DNA of 64,000 bases from Speluncibacter jeojiensis (GTDB taxonomy: Bacteria > Actinomycetota > Actinomycetes > Mycobacteriales > Mycobacteriaceae), in NCBI RefSeq assembly GCF_029589495.1, contig NZ_JAAIVF010000002.1:434001-498000 (forward strand). The letters run 5' to 3'. Made by a program: the position numbers and the translations under genes. Every line of letters starts with the position of its first letter. Position 1 is the stretch's first letter. The notes below the pieces were generated by a model. That model was given only the letters and a program-made list of their open reading frames with translations. It was not told where the DNA came from and did no database searches. Below are positions 16,372-25,435 of the stretch, in pieces.

Positions 16372-17883
16372 GTGAACACCATCGGCCTGTTGGTCTCGCG
16401 CGGATTCCGCAGTCGCTGGCCGCTCTACGTCGCCTCGATGCTGGTCACGAACGCGCTCGGCGGCGCCCTGGTGATCTTGTTCCTCTTCTATGTGCTGCCG
16501 CTGCCGCGCGAGGACCGCGTGCTGCGCGATCACCCGTGGACCTGGATCGTGATCGTCATCTATCTGGTGATCGCCGCCGGCATCAGCGTTGTCGCGGCCG
16601 GCATCATGCTGCGGCCGGTCGCCCGGTGGTATCTGCGCGGCGGCGCGCCGACCCGCCAGGAGCAGTCCGCGGCCATGCGCGCCCCGCTCAACCAGTCGCT
16701 GGTGCACCTGGCGCTGTGGATCGTCGGCGGGATCCTGTTCACCGCGATGACCTACTCGCTGATCCCGGAGACCGCCGTCGCCGTGATGGTGACGGTGTGT
16801 CTGGCCGCGGTCGCCAACTTCGGCGGCAGCTACATGCTCGGCGAGCGCATCCTGCGGCCGGTCGCCGCCCGCGCGATGTCGGAGGGCGAGTTCGCGGCGG
16901 ACCTGGCCCCCGGCGTGTGGGTGCGGCTGATGCTGACCTGGGGGCTGGGCACGCTGGTGCCGGTCATCGGGATCATCGCGCTGTGCGTGACGCAGCTCAA
17001 CGGCGCGCTGGTGACCTCGCGGTCGGCGTTCGCGATCTCGGTCCTGGTGGTGGCCGCGGTCACCGCGGGGGCCGCGTTCCTGCTGTCGATGCTCACCGCC
17101 GGACACATCTCCGACCCGATCCGGGAGTTGCGTCGCGCGATCGAGCAGATCGAGGCCGGGCAGACACCCGGACCTGTCGACGTCTACGACGGCAGCGAGG
17201 TCGGCATGCTGCAGGTCGGCTTCAACCGTATGGTCCGCGCGGCCGACGAACGTCGCCGCATCCAGAACCTGTTCGGCCGTCACGTCGGCGAGGACGTCGC
17301 CCGGCGCGCCCTCGAACACGGCACCGAACTGGGCGGCGAGACCCGGTTCGTCGCCGTGCTGTTCATCGACCTGATCGGGTCGACGAAGGTCGCCGCCGCC
17401 CAGCCGCCGACGACCGTGGTGGAGCTGCTCAACGAATTCTTCCGGATCGTGGTGTCGGTGGTGCACCGCAACGGCGGGATCGTCAACAAGTTCGTCGGCG
17501 ACGAGGCGTTCGCGGTGTTCGGGGCACCCCTGGCACGGGACGACTCGTCGACCGCCGCACTGACCGCGGCCCGCGAACTACACGAGGAGTTGCGGACCCG
17601 TCCCGAGTTCGACTCCGGCATCGGCGTCTCGGCGGGCATCGTCGTCGCCGGCAACGTCGGGGCGGCCGAGCGGTTCGAGTACACCGTGATCGGCGACCCG
17701 GTCAACGAGGCCGCTCGACTGACCGAATTGGCCAAACATCGACCCGGCCGGGTGCTCGCATCGAGCACTGTGATCGAAACCTCGAATCCCACGGAGCGGG
17801 CGCGGTGGAACTTCGGCGACGCGGTCACGCTGCGCGGACGCAGCTCTGCCACCCAGCTGGCCTGGCCGGTCGACGCCCTTTGA
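16372..17883 (+). CDS. Membrane-bound adenylate cyclase with HAMP domain
   Basis: About 503 residues from GTG 16372; a TTG at 16363 is in frame. Six N-terminal membrane segments are followed by a HAMP linker (ISDPIRELRRAIEQIEAGQT then VYDGSEVGMLQVGFNRM) and a class III cyclase domain at about residues 320-500. Metal-binding Asp residues are in VLFIDLIGSTKVA and VGDEAFAVFG, and the transition-state Asn/Arg are in GDPVNEAARL. This is the Rv1318c/Rv3645-type architecture making cAMP. Metal-binding and transition-state residues look complete, so it should be active. A close paralogue is encoded at 29991-31553. Confidence 0.9.
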   Translation: MNTIGLLVSRGFRSRWPLYVASMLVTNALGGALVILFLFYVLPLPREDRVLRDHPWTWIVIVIYLVIAAGISVVAAGIMLRPVARWYLRGGAPTRQEQSAAMRAPLNQSLVHLALWIVGGILFTAMTYSLIPETAVAVMVTVCLAAVANFGGSYMLGERILRPVAARAMSEGEFAADLAPGVWVRLMLTWGLGTLVPVIGIIALCVTQLNGALVTSRSAFAISVLVVAAVTAGAAFLLSMLTAGHISDPIRELRRAIEQIEAGQTPGPVDVYDGSEVGMLQVGFNRMVRAADERRRIQNLFGRHVGEDVARRALEHGTELGGETRFVAVLFIDLIGSTKVAAAQPPTTVVELLNEFFRIVVSVVHRNGGIVNKFVGDEAFAVFGAPLARDDSSTAALTAARELHEELRTRPEFDSGIGVSAGIVVAGNVGAAERFEYTVIGDPVNEAARLTELAKHRPGRVLASSTVIETSNPTERARWNFGDAVTLRGRSSATQLAWPVDAL

Positions 17884-17941
17884 CGCCCGTGTCGTCGCCC
17901 AGAAATGCAAAACCGGCTTCCGCTCTGGTTACGCTGGACAA

Positions 17942-19150
17942 ATGGCCGAGTCGGAGACCCACGACGCCACCGCGAAGGGGCGCCGTCGATTCTGGTGGGC
18001 CAAATGGGTCGTCGGCGTCGCCCTGATCGGGCTGCTGGTCGCCGAGGGCGTCTACCTGTGGCCGACCCTGCACAACTCGTGGCGGGCCCTGACCGAGGTG
18101 CACTGGGGCTGGATCGCCGCCTGCATCCTTGCTCAGGCCGCGTCGATGTCCAGCTTCGGCCGGGTCCAGCAGCGCCTGCTCGGTGCCGCCGGGGTCCGGA
18201 TCAGCCAGCGCCGCTCGCTGTCGGTGATCTACGCCAGCACCGCGATGAGCCTGACGCTGCCGGCCGGTCAGGTCTTCTCCACCGCGTTCACCTACCGGCA
18301 GACCCGCAAGTGGGGCGCCACCCCGGTGGTCGCGTCCTGGCAGGTGGCGATGTCCGGTGTGCTCGCCGCCGCCGGCCTGGCCGTGCTCGGTGTGGGCGGC
18401 GCACTGTTCGTCGGCAGCTCGGTCAACCCGTTCACCGTCGTGTTCTCGATCGCCGGCGTGATCCTGCTGGTCTTCGCGGGCCGCTACGTGGCCGCCCACC
18501 CGGACTCGTTGGAGGACGTGGGCCGCTGGGCGCTGGGCTGGTACAACAAGGTCCGCGACAAGCCGGACGAGGCGGGCCTCGACCGCTGGCGGGAGATCCT
18601 GCACCAGCTCGAGGCCGTGCAGATGGGCCGGCGCGACACCGCCATCGCGTTCGGCTGGTCGTTCTACAACTGGGTCGCGGACATCGCCTGCCTGGCGTTC
18701 GCCTGCTTCGCGGTCGGCGCCCACCCCGGCATCGCGGGACTGGCCATCGCCTACGCCGCCGGCAAGGCGGTCGGGTCGATCCCGCTGGCGCCCGGCGGGC
18801 TGGTGTTCGTCGACGGGACCCTGATCGCCGCGCTGACCGCGGCGGGCATGAGCGGGGCAGAGTCGGTCGCTGCGGTGCTGGTGTACCGGATCATCAGCTT
18901 CATCCTGGTGGCGATCGTCGGGTGGATCATCTTCCTGCTGATGTACCGCGCCCACCAGCACGAGGACCTCGCCCTCGACCGCGAACTACTCGAACGTGAG
19001 TCCCACGGCGGTGACCCCGCACCCGAGAACCCGGACCCCGGCAAGCAGATCCCCCCGGGGCCGGACCTGGGCACCGGCGGTCCCGGCGAGGACGGGATGC
19101 AGTCGTCGCTACTGCATCCCCGCCCGAAGCCGCGCCTGTCCTCGGACTAG
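17942..19150 (+). CDS. Flippase-like membrane protein (UPF0104/LPG-synthase TM type)
   Basis: 402 residues with about eight membrane segments, including WVVGVALIGLLVAEGVYLW, SLSVIYASTAMSLTLPAGQV and the family's PLAPGGLVFVDGTLIAALTA loop (the PGG-x5-G motif of YbhN/UPF0104 and the MprF flippase half). Members are thought to flip lipids or lipid-linked molecules across the membrane. There is no aminoacyl-PG synthase domain here. The C-terminus is a Pro/Gly-rich cytoplasmic tail. It starts 58 bases after the cyclase gene and may share its mRNA. Confidence 0.75.
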   Translation: MAESETHDATAKGRRRFWWAKWVVGVALIGLLVAEGVYLWPTLHNSWRALTEVHWGWIAACILAQAASMSSFGRVQQRLLGAAGVRISQRRSLSVIYASTAMSLTLPAGQVFSTAFTYRQTRKWGATPVVASWQVAMSGVLAAAGLAVLGVGGALFVGSSVNPFTVVFSIAGVILLVFAGRYVAAHPDSLEDVGRWALGWYNKVRDKPDEAGLDRWREILHQLEAVQMGRRDTAIAFGWSFYNWVADIACLAFACFAVGAHPGIAGLAIAYAAGKAVGSIPLAPGGLVFVDGTLIAALTAAGMSGAESVAAVLVYRIISFILVAIVGWIIFLLMYRAHQHEDLALDRELLERESHGGDPAPENPDPGKQIPPGPDLGTGGPGEDGMQSSLLHPRPKPRLSSD

Positions 19151-19168
19151 CCGACCGCCCCCCTGCAG

Positions 19169-21172
19169 TTACGCCGGCTCATCCGCCACCGCGCGACGGT
19201 CGGCATACCAGGCGATCAGTTCGGGCGCATCGACGGCGGTCAGGTCCAGCACCTGTGCGGGGTCTGCGCCCTGCAGGATCCGTTTGATCGGCACCTCGAG
19301 CTTCTTGCCGGTGCGGGTGTGCGGGATCCCCGGCGCGACGATCACCTCGTCGGGCACGTGTCGGGGCGAGGCCTGCTCTCGGACGGCCTGCGCGATGCGG
19401 CGCTCGAGCTCCTCGTCGAGGGTCACGCCGGCGGCCGGCACCACGAACAGCGGCATCCAGTACCCGCCGTCGGGCTGTTCGGCGCCGATCACCAACGCCT
19501 CGAGGATCTCGGGCAGCGACTCGACCGCCTGGTAGATGTCGGCGCTACCCATGCGGATCCCGTTGCGGTTCAACGTCGAATCGGAACGGCCGTGCATCTG
19601 CACGCTGCCCCGCCCGGTGATGGTGATCCAGTCGCCGTGCCGCCACACCCCGGGGAAGGTGTCGAAGTAGGCGTCGCGGTAGCGGTGGCCGTCCGGGTCG
19701 TTCCAGAAGGCGACCGGCATCGACGGCATTGGCGCGGTGATGACCAACTCCCCCACCTTCCCGCGCACCGGACGCCCGGAATCATCGAAGGCATCCAGTG
19801 CCACACCGAGACTCGGCACCGACAGCTCGCCCGCCCACACCGGCACGGTCGGGACGGTGCCGAGAAACGCGGTGACGACGTCGGTGCCGCCGCTGACCGA
19901 GGCGATCTGCACGCCGGGACCGAGTTCGTCGCACAGCCACTGCGCGGTACTCGCGGGCAGCGTGGCACCGGTGACGCCGACCGTGCGCAGTGCGCTCAGC
20001 TCGTGGTCGGCGCCGGGATGCGCGCCGGCCTTGATGCAGGCCAGCAGGTAGCCGGGGCTGGTACCCAGCACGGTGACCCGGTGCCGGGAGGCCAGCGCCC
20101 AGAGCCCATCCGGGCCGGGATGGGCGGGGCTGCCGTCGTAGCAGACAATCGTCGACCCGCAGAGCAGTCCGCCGAGCAGGAAGTTCCACATCATCCAGCT
20201 GGGGCTGGTGAACCAGAAGAAGGTGTCGTCGGGGCCCAGATCGGTGTGCAGCGCAACCTGTTTGAGATGTTCGAGCACCACCCCGCCGTGGCCGTGCACG
20301 ATCCCCTTGGGCAGCCCGGTGGTGCCGGACGAGAACACGACCCACAGCGGATGGTCGAACGGCACCGAGACAGGTTCGAGCGGGTGGTCGCCGGCGGTCG
20401 CCTCGGCCCACCCGAGCGTGCCGGCCGGTGGCTCGGTAGCCAGTCGGGGCACCACGACGGTCAGCTCGAGCGAGTCGCCGAGGCTCGCCCGCAGCTCGGT
20501 GACCGACTCACGGCGGTCGTGCTCACGTCCGGCGAAGCGGTAGCCGTCAGCGGTGATCAGCGCCTTCGGGGCGAGCTGGCCGAGCCGGTCCGTCGCGGCG
20601 GGTGCCGAATAGTCCTGCCCACAGGCGGCCCAGACGGCGCCGAGGCTCGCGGTGGCCAGGAACGCGACCGCCGATTCGGCGATGTTCGGCAGGTACCCGA
20701 CCACGCGGTCGCCCTCGCCGACCCCGCGGTCGCGCAGCGTCGCCGCCAGCGCGGCGACCTGACGGCGCAACTCCGCCCAGGAGAGCTCGCGGCCGTCGCG
20801 GTCCTCGGCGAGGTCGAGCACGGCGGGCCGCGCGGCGGTGGCGTTGCGGAACACCTGGTCGACGTAGTTCAGCCGGGCTCCGGGGAACCACCGGGCGCCG
20901 GGCATCGACGCCTCGGCCAGCGGCTCTCCGGGGTCCGTGCGCGAGGGGACGTCGAAGTACTCCCACAGCGAGCGCCAGAAGTCGGCGAGATGCTCGGTCG
21001 ACCACCGCCACAGGTCCGCGTACGGGCCGAGCGGCGCGCCGTGCCGCTCGTGCGCGAAGCGGTGGTAATCGGTGATGCGCGCGGCGCGCATCCCGGCCTC
21101 GGTGGGCTCCCACAGGACCGTGCCGGCGACCTCGGATCCCGCGGCAGTTCCGTCGGCAAGCTGCTCGGACAC
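19169..21172 (-). CDS. Acetoacetyl-CoA synthetase
   Basis: 667 residues from GTG 21172, preceded by GGGAGGT. The adenylate-forming signature SSGTTGLPKGIVHGHGG, the adenine-site motif region SVSGGTDVVTAFLGTVP and the C-terminal catalytic Lys region HTRTGKKLEVPIKRIL are intact. Residues such as NYVDQVFRN, GQDYSAPAATDRLGQLAPK and WFTSPSWMMWNFLLGGLL match acetoacetate-CoA ligase rather than acetyl-CoA synthetase. It activates acetoacetate with ATP and CoA, feeding ketone-body or lipid turnover. It lies 191 bases downstream of a KstD-like flavoprotein gene on the same strand, and the gap carries unusual repeats. Confidence 0.88.
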   Translation of the reverse strand: MSEQLADGTAAGSEVAGTVLWEPTEAGMRAARITDYHRFAHERHGAPLGPYADLWRWSTEHLADFWRSLWEYFDVPSRTDPGEPLAEASMPGARWFPGARLNYVDQVFRNATAARPAVLDLAEDRDGRELSWAELRRQVAALAATLRDRGVGEGDRVVGYLPNIAESAVAFLATASLGAVWAACGQDYSAPAATDRLGQLAPKALITADGYRFAGREHDRRESVTELRASLGDSLELTVVVPRLATEPPAGTLGWAEATAGDHPLEPVSVPFDHPLWVVFSSGTTGLPKGIVHGHGGVVLEHLKQVALHTDLGPDDTFFWFTSPSWMMWNFLLGGLLCGSTIVCYDGSPAHPGPDGLWALASRHRVTVLGTSPGYLLACIKAGAHPGADHELSALRTVGVTGATLPASTAQWLCDELGPGVQIASVSGGTDVVTAFLGTVPTVPVWAGELSVPSLGVALDAFDDSGRPVRGKVGELVITAPMPSMPVAFWNDPDGHRYRDAYFDTFPGVWRHGDWITITGRGSVQMHGRSDSTLNRNGIRMGSADIYQAVESLPEILEALVIGAEQPDGGYWMPLFVVPAAGVTLDEELERRIAQAVREQASPRHVPDEVIVAPGIPHTRTGKKLEVPIKRILQGADPAQVLDLTAVDAPELIAWYADRRAVADEPA

Positions 21173-21263
21173 TGTGACCTCCCACACTCGGCTGACAACT
21201 AGGTTAACAGCCGATAACTGAATTCGGGAGCATCGAGGCGGCGGACACGGTCTCGCTCGGCCG

Positions 21264-21335
21264 CCAGAGTTCCCAGTGTTCGCACAGTTGGGAGTGTTCC
21301 CAATCTTGGCAGTGTTCGCACTGTTGGAACTCTGG
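21264..21335. repeat. Three 18-bp tandem repeats nested in an inverted repeat
   Basis: Copies at 21275-21292, 21293-21310 and 21311-21328 share AGTGTTC-x-CA-x4-TTGG. The set is flanked by CCAGAGTTCC (21264-21273) and its exact complement GGAACTCTGG (21326-21335), and centred near the dyad TTGGGA-GTGT-TCCCAA (21288-21303). It lies between the flavoprotein stop and the acetoacetyl-CoA synthetase start. It could be a multi-site operator or an RNA attenuator for the synthetase gene. Confidence 0.65.
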
Positions 21336-21363
21336 CCGCGCCACGACAACCTCCCCTTGCGTC

Positions 21364-22824
21364 CTACATGGCAGCGCGCGCGGCCGCATGCCGACCGGCG
21401 CGCCGGCCGAAGAACGAGCCCTCGCCCAGCTGCGTGCCGCTGGAATAGCCCTTGCCGTCCTGGGCGATGTTCGCCGCGCACGCACCGGCCGCGTACAGGC
21501 CGGCGACCACGCTGCCGTCCTCACGCAGCACTTCGGCATCGACGGAGGTCCGCAGCCCGCCGATGGTGAACCCCGCATACAGGGCCTTCCCGAGGGTCAT
21601 GTCGAACGCGCCCCACGGCCCGTGTTCCTGCGGCTCCAGCCACTCCGCCGCCTTGTGGAAGTCGGGATCCTCTCCGCGCGCGGCGTTCTCGTTGTAGCGC
21701 TCCAGCGTCGCCTGCAACCGCCCGGCCGGGATGCCCAGCGCGGTCTCCATCTCCTCGACCGTCTCCCAGCCGTCGACGAACGGAGCCAGCGGGAACTTGG
21801 GCCGCTCCAGGTGTTCCTCGTCGACGATCAGATACGCCACCGCGTCGGGCTGATCCATGACGAATCCGGAGGTCCGCGAGTGGTACGAGTCCTCGGTCAC
21901 GAAGCGGTCGCCGTCCTTGTTGACGATGATGCCGGTCAGCAGCCGCGACGGCGGGTAGACCGGGGCGGTGATGAACGCCTGATCCATGTGCCGGGTCGCG
22001 CCGCCGGCCGAGGCGCCCATCCGGATACCCAGGCCGTCGTCATAGGTGCTGCCCAGCGTGTACGGCTTCTCGGCCAGCTGCGGCACATACTCGGCAACCA
22101 TCTCGTCGTTCATCACGAAGCCGCCCGCCGCCAGCACGACGGCCCCGGCCTTGACTGCGCCGGTCTCGGCGAAGTGCTTCCAGTTCACACCGACGACCTG
22201 GTCGGCGTCGTCGACGACGAGGTTGGTCGCGCCGGTCTCGTAGCGGATCTCGACGCCGAGCGCGGCCGCCCGCTTGACCAGCAGGTCGATCACCAGCGCG
22301 GCGCCCTGGGTGTCGCCGGGGACCGGGACCTTGTGTCCGCGCGGTGCCGGAACGGCCTGCTCGCGGTACGGCCACACCTTCTCGTTGCCGGTGTACATCA
22401 GCCCCTCGGTGCCGGGCTGGATCACAGCCTTCTCTGGGTAGTAGCTGCGCTCGAACTCGAAGCCGAGGCTCTCGAGCCAGTCCAGGTGCGCCACACTGCC
22501 GTCGCAGTAGGCGCGGATCTTCTCCGGCTCGGGGTCGCGGGAGACCGCCATGAGGTACTTGTACATCTCGTCGGCGCTGTCGTCCTGACCGGTCGCGCGC
22601 TGCACCGCGGTCCCGCCGCCGAGATAGAAGTGCCCGCCCGCCATCGCGGTGGTGCCGCCGGCCACGGCCGCGCGCTCGAGCACCAATACCCGAGCGCCCG
22701 CGGCGGCGGCCTCGACCGCGGCGCAGCCGCCACCGATGCCGAATCCCACCACCACCACGTCGTACTCGTCGGACCACGACGCGACCGACTCGGCGGTGAT
22801 CAGTTCGGGGGTCTGCAGGGTCAT
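21364..22824 (-). CDS. FAD-dependent dehydrogenase, KstD/fumarate-reductase type
   Basis: 486 residues. The N-terminal FAD-binding Rossmann motif reads VVVVGFGIGGGCAAVEAAAA followed by GARVLVLERA, then GGTTAMAGGHFYLGGGT, typical of 3-ketosteroid dehydrogenase and fumarate reductase flavoproteins. The C-terminus has the second FAD contact (AGLYAAGACAANIAQDGKGY). The overall length is near that of 3-ketosteroid-delta1-dehydrogenases, but the substrate cannot be decided. It is divergent from a TetR gene, likely its regulator, and upstream of acetoacetyl-CoA synthetase on the same strand. Confidence 0.75.
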   Translation of the reverse strand: MTLQTPELITAESVASWSDEYDVVVVGFGIGGGCAAVEAAAAGARVLVLERAAVAGGTTAMAGGHFYLGGGTAVQRATGQDDSADEMYKYLMAVSRDPEPEKIRAYCDGSVAHLDWLESLGFEFERSYYPEKAVIQPGTEGLMYTGNEKVWPYREQAVPAPRGHKVPVPGDTQGAALVIDLLVKRAAALGVEIRYETGATNLVVDDADQVVGVNWKHFAETGAVKAGAVVLAAGGFVMNDEMVAEYVPQLAEKPYTLGSTYDDGLGIRMGASAGGATRHMDQAFITAPVYPPSRLLTGIIVNKDGDRFVTEDSYHSRTSGFVMDQPDAVAYLIVDEEHLERPKFPLAPFVDGWETVEEMETALGIPAGRLQATLERYNENAARGEDPDFHKAAEWLEPQEHGPWGAFDMTLGKALYAGFTIGGLRTSVDAEVLREDGSVVAGLYAAGACAANIAQDGKGYSSGTQLGEGSFFGRRAGRHAAARAAM

Positions 22825-22903
22825 CGCGCATCCTTCACATGTCCGGGCCGGTCGCCGCGGCCGTCGTGGGCCCGCGGCGATGTCGTCGGTGCGAGATTAA
22901 ACA

Positions 22904-22924
22904 CAATGCCTTAATTCTGCAATG
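22904..22924. promoter_or_regulatory. Imperfect palindrome between flavoprotein and TetR genes
   Basis: CAATGC and GCAATG flank an AT-rich centre (TTAATT), with one arm mismatch. It lies in the 143-base divergent region, 44 bases before the TetR GTG, and is a plausible TetR operator. Confidence 0.4.
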
Positions 22925-22967
22925 ACTTCGCTTTACACGGTCGCGACATCGGATAAGGTCGGACGCT

Positions 22968-23606
22968 GTGACCAGCCCCGACGCGCGCGAGCGCATCCTG
23001 CTCGCCGGCGAGCGACTCATCGCCGAGCGCGGCGTCGAGGTGCCGTTGCGCGAGGTCGCGGCCGCAGCGGGCCAGCGCAACAACTCTGCCGTGCACTATC
23101 ACTTCGGTTCCCGAGACGGGCTGATCCAGGCGATCCTCGACCGTCGCCAGACCTCGCTCGAGGCCCGCCAGCTCGCGCTGCTCGCCGAGCACGAGGACTC
23201 CGGGGGCGACGACGACCCGGCCTCGCTGGTCGAGATCATGGTCCGGCCGATGCTGGAGATCCCCTACGCGGACGGCTCCACCCATTACGCCCGATTCCTC
23301 GAACAGGTCCGCCCGCACCGCGTCATCGTTCGGGCACAGCTGTCCGTCGAACGCTGGCCGGCGATCCGCATCGTGATGACGCGGCTGCACCGCGCACTCG
23401 CCCCGATGCCCGACCCTCTCCGTCGGCGGCGGATCACCGCGATGGCGACGGCGATGTTCGCACTGCTCGCCGACCACGAGCGCGCCGACGCAGGCGAGGC
23501 CGCAGGTGCCGACCGCTCCGGCGCCGACGACCTCGTCGCCATGCTGGTCGGGATGCTGACCGCGCCGAGTCCGGCCACCACCGGGAGTGACCTCCCCAAA
23601 CACTGA
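22968..23606 (+). CDS. TetR-family transcriptional regulator
   Basis: 212 residues from GTG 22968. The N-terminal HTH (ARERILLAGERLIAERGVEV then PLREVAAAAGQRNNSAVHYHFGSRDGLIQ) is the canonical TetR DNA-binding domain, and the rest is a helical ligand domain. Divergent from the KstD-like gene and followed after 44 bases by an LLM-class oxidoreductase gene, so it probably represses one or both. The ligand is unknown; a steroid or acyl-CoA intermediate would fit the neighbours, as inference only. Confidence 0.85.
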   Translation: MTSPDARERILLAGERLIAERGVEVPLREVAAAAGQRNNSAVHYHFGSRDGLIQAILDRRQTSLEARQLALLAEHEDSGGDDDPASLVEIMVRPMLEIPYADGSTHYARFLEQVRPHRVIVRAQLSVERWPAIRIVMTRLHRALAPMPDPLRRRRITAMATAMFALLADHERADAGEAAGADRSGADDLVAMLVGMLTAPSPATTGSDLPKH

Positions 23607-23650
23607 AATACGTTCTAGCATGACCCCCGACCGACCAGAGACCAGGAGTG

Positions 23651-24532
23651 ATGGCAGTGCGATTCACCTACGCCGAGGCGATGACGAACCCCGACTTCTA
23701 CGTGCCGCTCGCGCAGGCCGCCGAGGAGGCCGGGTATCACGGCATCACGCTGCCCGACAGCGTCTGCTACCCGGAGGTCTCCGATTCGACCTACCCCTAC
23801 ACCCCCGACGGCAGCCGGGAGTTCCTCGAGGACAAGGCCTTCCCCGAGACGTTCATCCTCGCCATGGCGATGGCCGCCGCCACGAAGACGCTGCGGTTCA
23901 TCCCGTTCGTGCTCAAGCTGCCGATCCGCCCGCCGGTGCTGGTCGCCAAGCAGGCCGCGACCGTCTCGTACATGTCGAACAACCGCCTCGCCCTGGGCGT
24001 CGGGCTGAGCCCGTGGCCGGAGGACTTCGAGGTCATGGATGTGCCGTTCCCCAAGCGCGGCAAGCGCTTCAACGAAGCCATCGATATCGTGCGGGGGCTG
24101 ACGAACGGCGGCTACTTCGAGTACCACGGCGAGATCTACGACATCCCGTCCATCAAGATCAACCCGGTTCCGACCCAGCCGATCCCGATCCTTGTCGGCG
24201 GCCACAGCGAGGCCGCGCTGCGCCGTGCAGTGGTGCGCGGCGACGGCTGGATGCACGCCGGCGGCGACGCCGAGGAACTCGATCGCCTGCTGGGCCGGCT
24301 CAACGAGATCCGCAAGGAGGAGGGCAAGGAGAACGACCCGTTCGAGATCCACGTCATCTCCGGCGACGCGTACACCCTCGACGGGATCAAGCGTCTCGAG
24401 GACAAGGGCATCACCGACGTCATCGTCGGGTTCCGACTGCCGTACATCATGGGCCAGGACACCCAGCCGCTCGAGAAGAAGATCGCGCACCTGAACCGCT
24501 ACGCGGATTCGGTCATCTCCAAGCTGAACTGA
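23651..24532 (+). CDS. LLM-class (luciferase-like, probably F420-dependent) oxidoreductase
   Basis: About 293 residues from ATG 23651; GTG 23657 sits at a better distance (eight bases) from AGGAG and may be the real start. The TIM-barrel luciferase-like pattern is clear: AAEEAGYHGITLPDSVC, LAMAMAAATKTLRFIPFVLK, ALGVGLSPWPEDFEVMDVPF then KRGKRFNEAIDIVRGL, and PILVGGHSEAALRRAVVRGDGW. Such mycobacterial enzymes are often F420-linked. The substrate is unknown. Part of the TetR/flavoprotein neighbourhood. Confidence 0.8.
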   Translation: MAVRFTYAEAMTNPDFYVPLAQAAEEAGYHGITLPDSVCYPEVSDSTYPYTPDGSREFLEDKAFPETFILAMAMAAATKTLRFIPFVLKLPIRPPVLVAKQAATVSYMSNNRLALGVGLSPWPEDFEVMDVPFPKRGKRFNEAIDIVRGLTNGGYFEYHGEIYDIPSIKINPVPTQPIPILVGGHSEAALRRAVVRGDGWMHAGGDAEELDRLLGRLNEIRKEEGKENDPFEIHVISGDAYTLDGIKRLEDKGITDVIVGFRLPYIMGQDTQPLEKKIAHLNRYADSVISKLN

Positions 24533-24539
24533 CGTGGAC

Positions 24540-24583
24540 GGCCTGACCGATCCCGGGCCCGATCGCCCCGGACCGGTCAGGCC
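24540..24583. terminator. Bidirectional hairpin between LLM and FCD-regulator genes
   Basis: GGCCTGACCG (24540-24549) pairs with CGGTCAGGCC (24574-24583), overlapping the regulator's stop codon. It lies exactly between two converging genes. Confidence 0.6.
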
Positions 24584-25272
24584 ACGGCGCGGGCCATCTG
24601 TTCGAGGTGGTCCCGGCTGACCCGTTCGGCCAACGCGCCATCCCCGGCTGCGATGGCCTCGACCAGCTCGAGGTGCTCGCCCGCGCCGTGGTCGGGTTCG
24701 GCGCGGCGCAGGTCGCGCAGCGTCAGCAGGTCCAGCATGGCCTGACGCAGGCGCGGCCGGAAGACATCGAACAATTCGGCCAGCACCGGGTTGTGGGCGG
24801 CGGCGACCACGGCGCGGTGCAGGTCGACGTCGGCATCGACGAACTCCTCGTCGTCGCCGAGAGCGGCGGACGATCTGCGCCGCAAGGCATCCCGCATGCG
24901 CCGCACATCCGCGGGAGTGCGGCGCTCGGCGGCCATCCGTGCCGCCTCGATCTCGAGTGCGTTGCGCACCTCGATCACGTGCAGGATCGCCGCGGACTGC
25001 ACTGCCGCGAGGAGCGCATCGGCATCAGCGGCGGGTGCCGCACTCGACACGAACACGCCGGCACCCTGCCGGGACTGCAACATACCCTTGCCCACCAGCG
25101 TCCGGATGGCCTCCCGGATGGTGGACCGGCCCACGCCGAGTTCCGTCGCCAGCGTGGTCTCACCCGGCAACTTCTCCCCGACCGTCCAGACGCCCGACGT
25201 CACCCGCACGGCCAGCACCTCGGCGGCCTGCTCCGCCAGTGGACTGCGCCGCAAGTGCACGTCGGCCACCAC
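24577..25272 (-). CDS. GntR-family regulator, FCD (FadR) subgroup
   Basis: 231 residues. N-terminal winged HTH ([18 protein letters not shown] then [20 protein letters not shown] and [24 protein letters not shown]) and a C-terminal FCD helical bundle with likely metal ligands ([30 protein letters not shown]). FCD regulators sense organic acids such as intermediates of catabolism. It is divergent from the short leuA-like gene with a classic FCD operator just before its own start, so it probably regulates itself and that gene. Confidence 0.87.
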   Translation of the reverse strand: MVADVHLRRSPLAEQAAEVLAVRVTSGVWTVGEKLPGETTLATELGVGRSTIREAIRTLVGKGMLQSRQGAGVFVSSAAPAADADALLAAVQSAAILHVIEVRNALEIEAARMAAERRTPADVRRMRDALRRRSSAALGDDEEFVDADVDLHRAVVAAAHNPVLAELFDVFRPRLRQAMLDLLTLRDLRRAEPDHGAGEHLELVEAIAAGDGALAERVSRDHLEQMARAVA

Positions 25273-25287
25273 GACCCACCTTTCAGG

Positions 25288-25298
25288 TTGTCAGACAA
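25288..25298. promoter_or_regulatory. FCD/GntR operator
   Basis: TTGTC-A-GACAA is a perfect 11-bp dyad 16 bases upstream of the regulator start, in the divergent promoter region. It has the TNGTNNNACNA form bound by FadR-type GntR proteins. Confidence 0.65.
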
Positions 25299-25435
25299 GT
25301 TCTGGTCGCCTAGTCTACCCACGTGGCCATTCGCGGACTTCTCCTCGGCAGCCGCGGCGGGGCCTGACCAGGCCGGCTCCCCGCCGCGGGGTTCGAGTGT
25401 GCCGGTCGCCTCATCGGACACGCCAGGAGCCCCAG

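Noticed and set aside
14702-16375. 557-residue plus-strand ORF over the ceramidase end and permease
   Set aside because: Low-complexity Arg/Gln/His translation, antisense to a clear membrane protein.
21204-21578. Minus-strand ORF with a Cys/His/Trp repeat peptide (CEHCQDWEHSQLCEHW)
   Set aside because: The peptide is the by-product of the 18-bp DNA repeats, and the frame overlaps the flavoprotein gene antiparallel in frame terms with no ribosome site.
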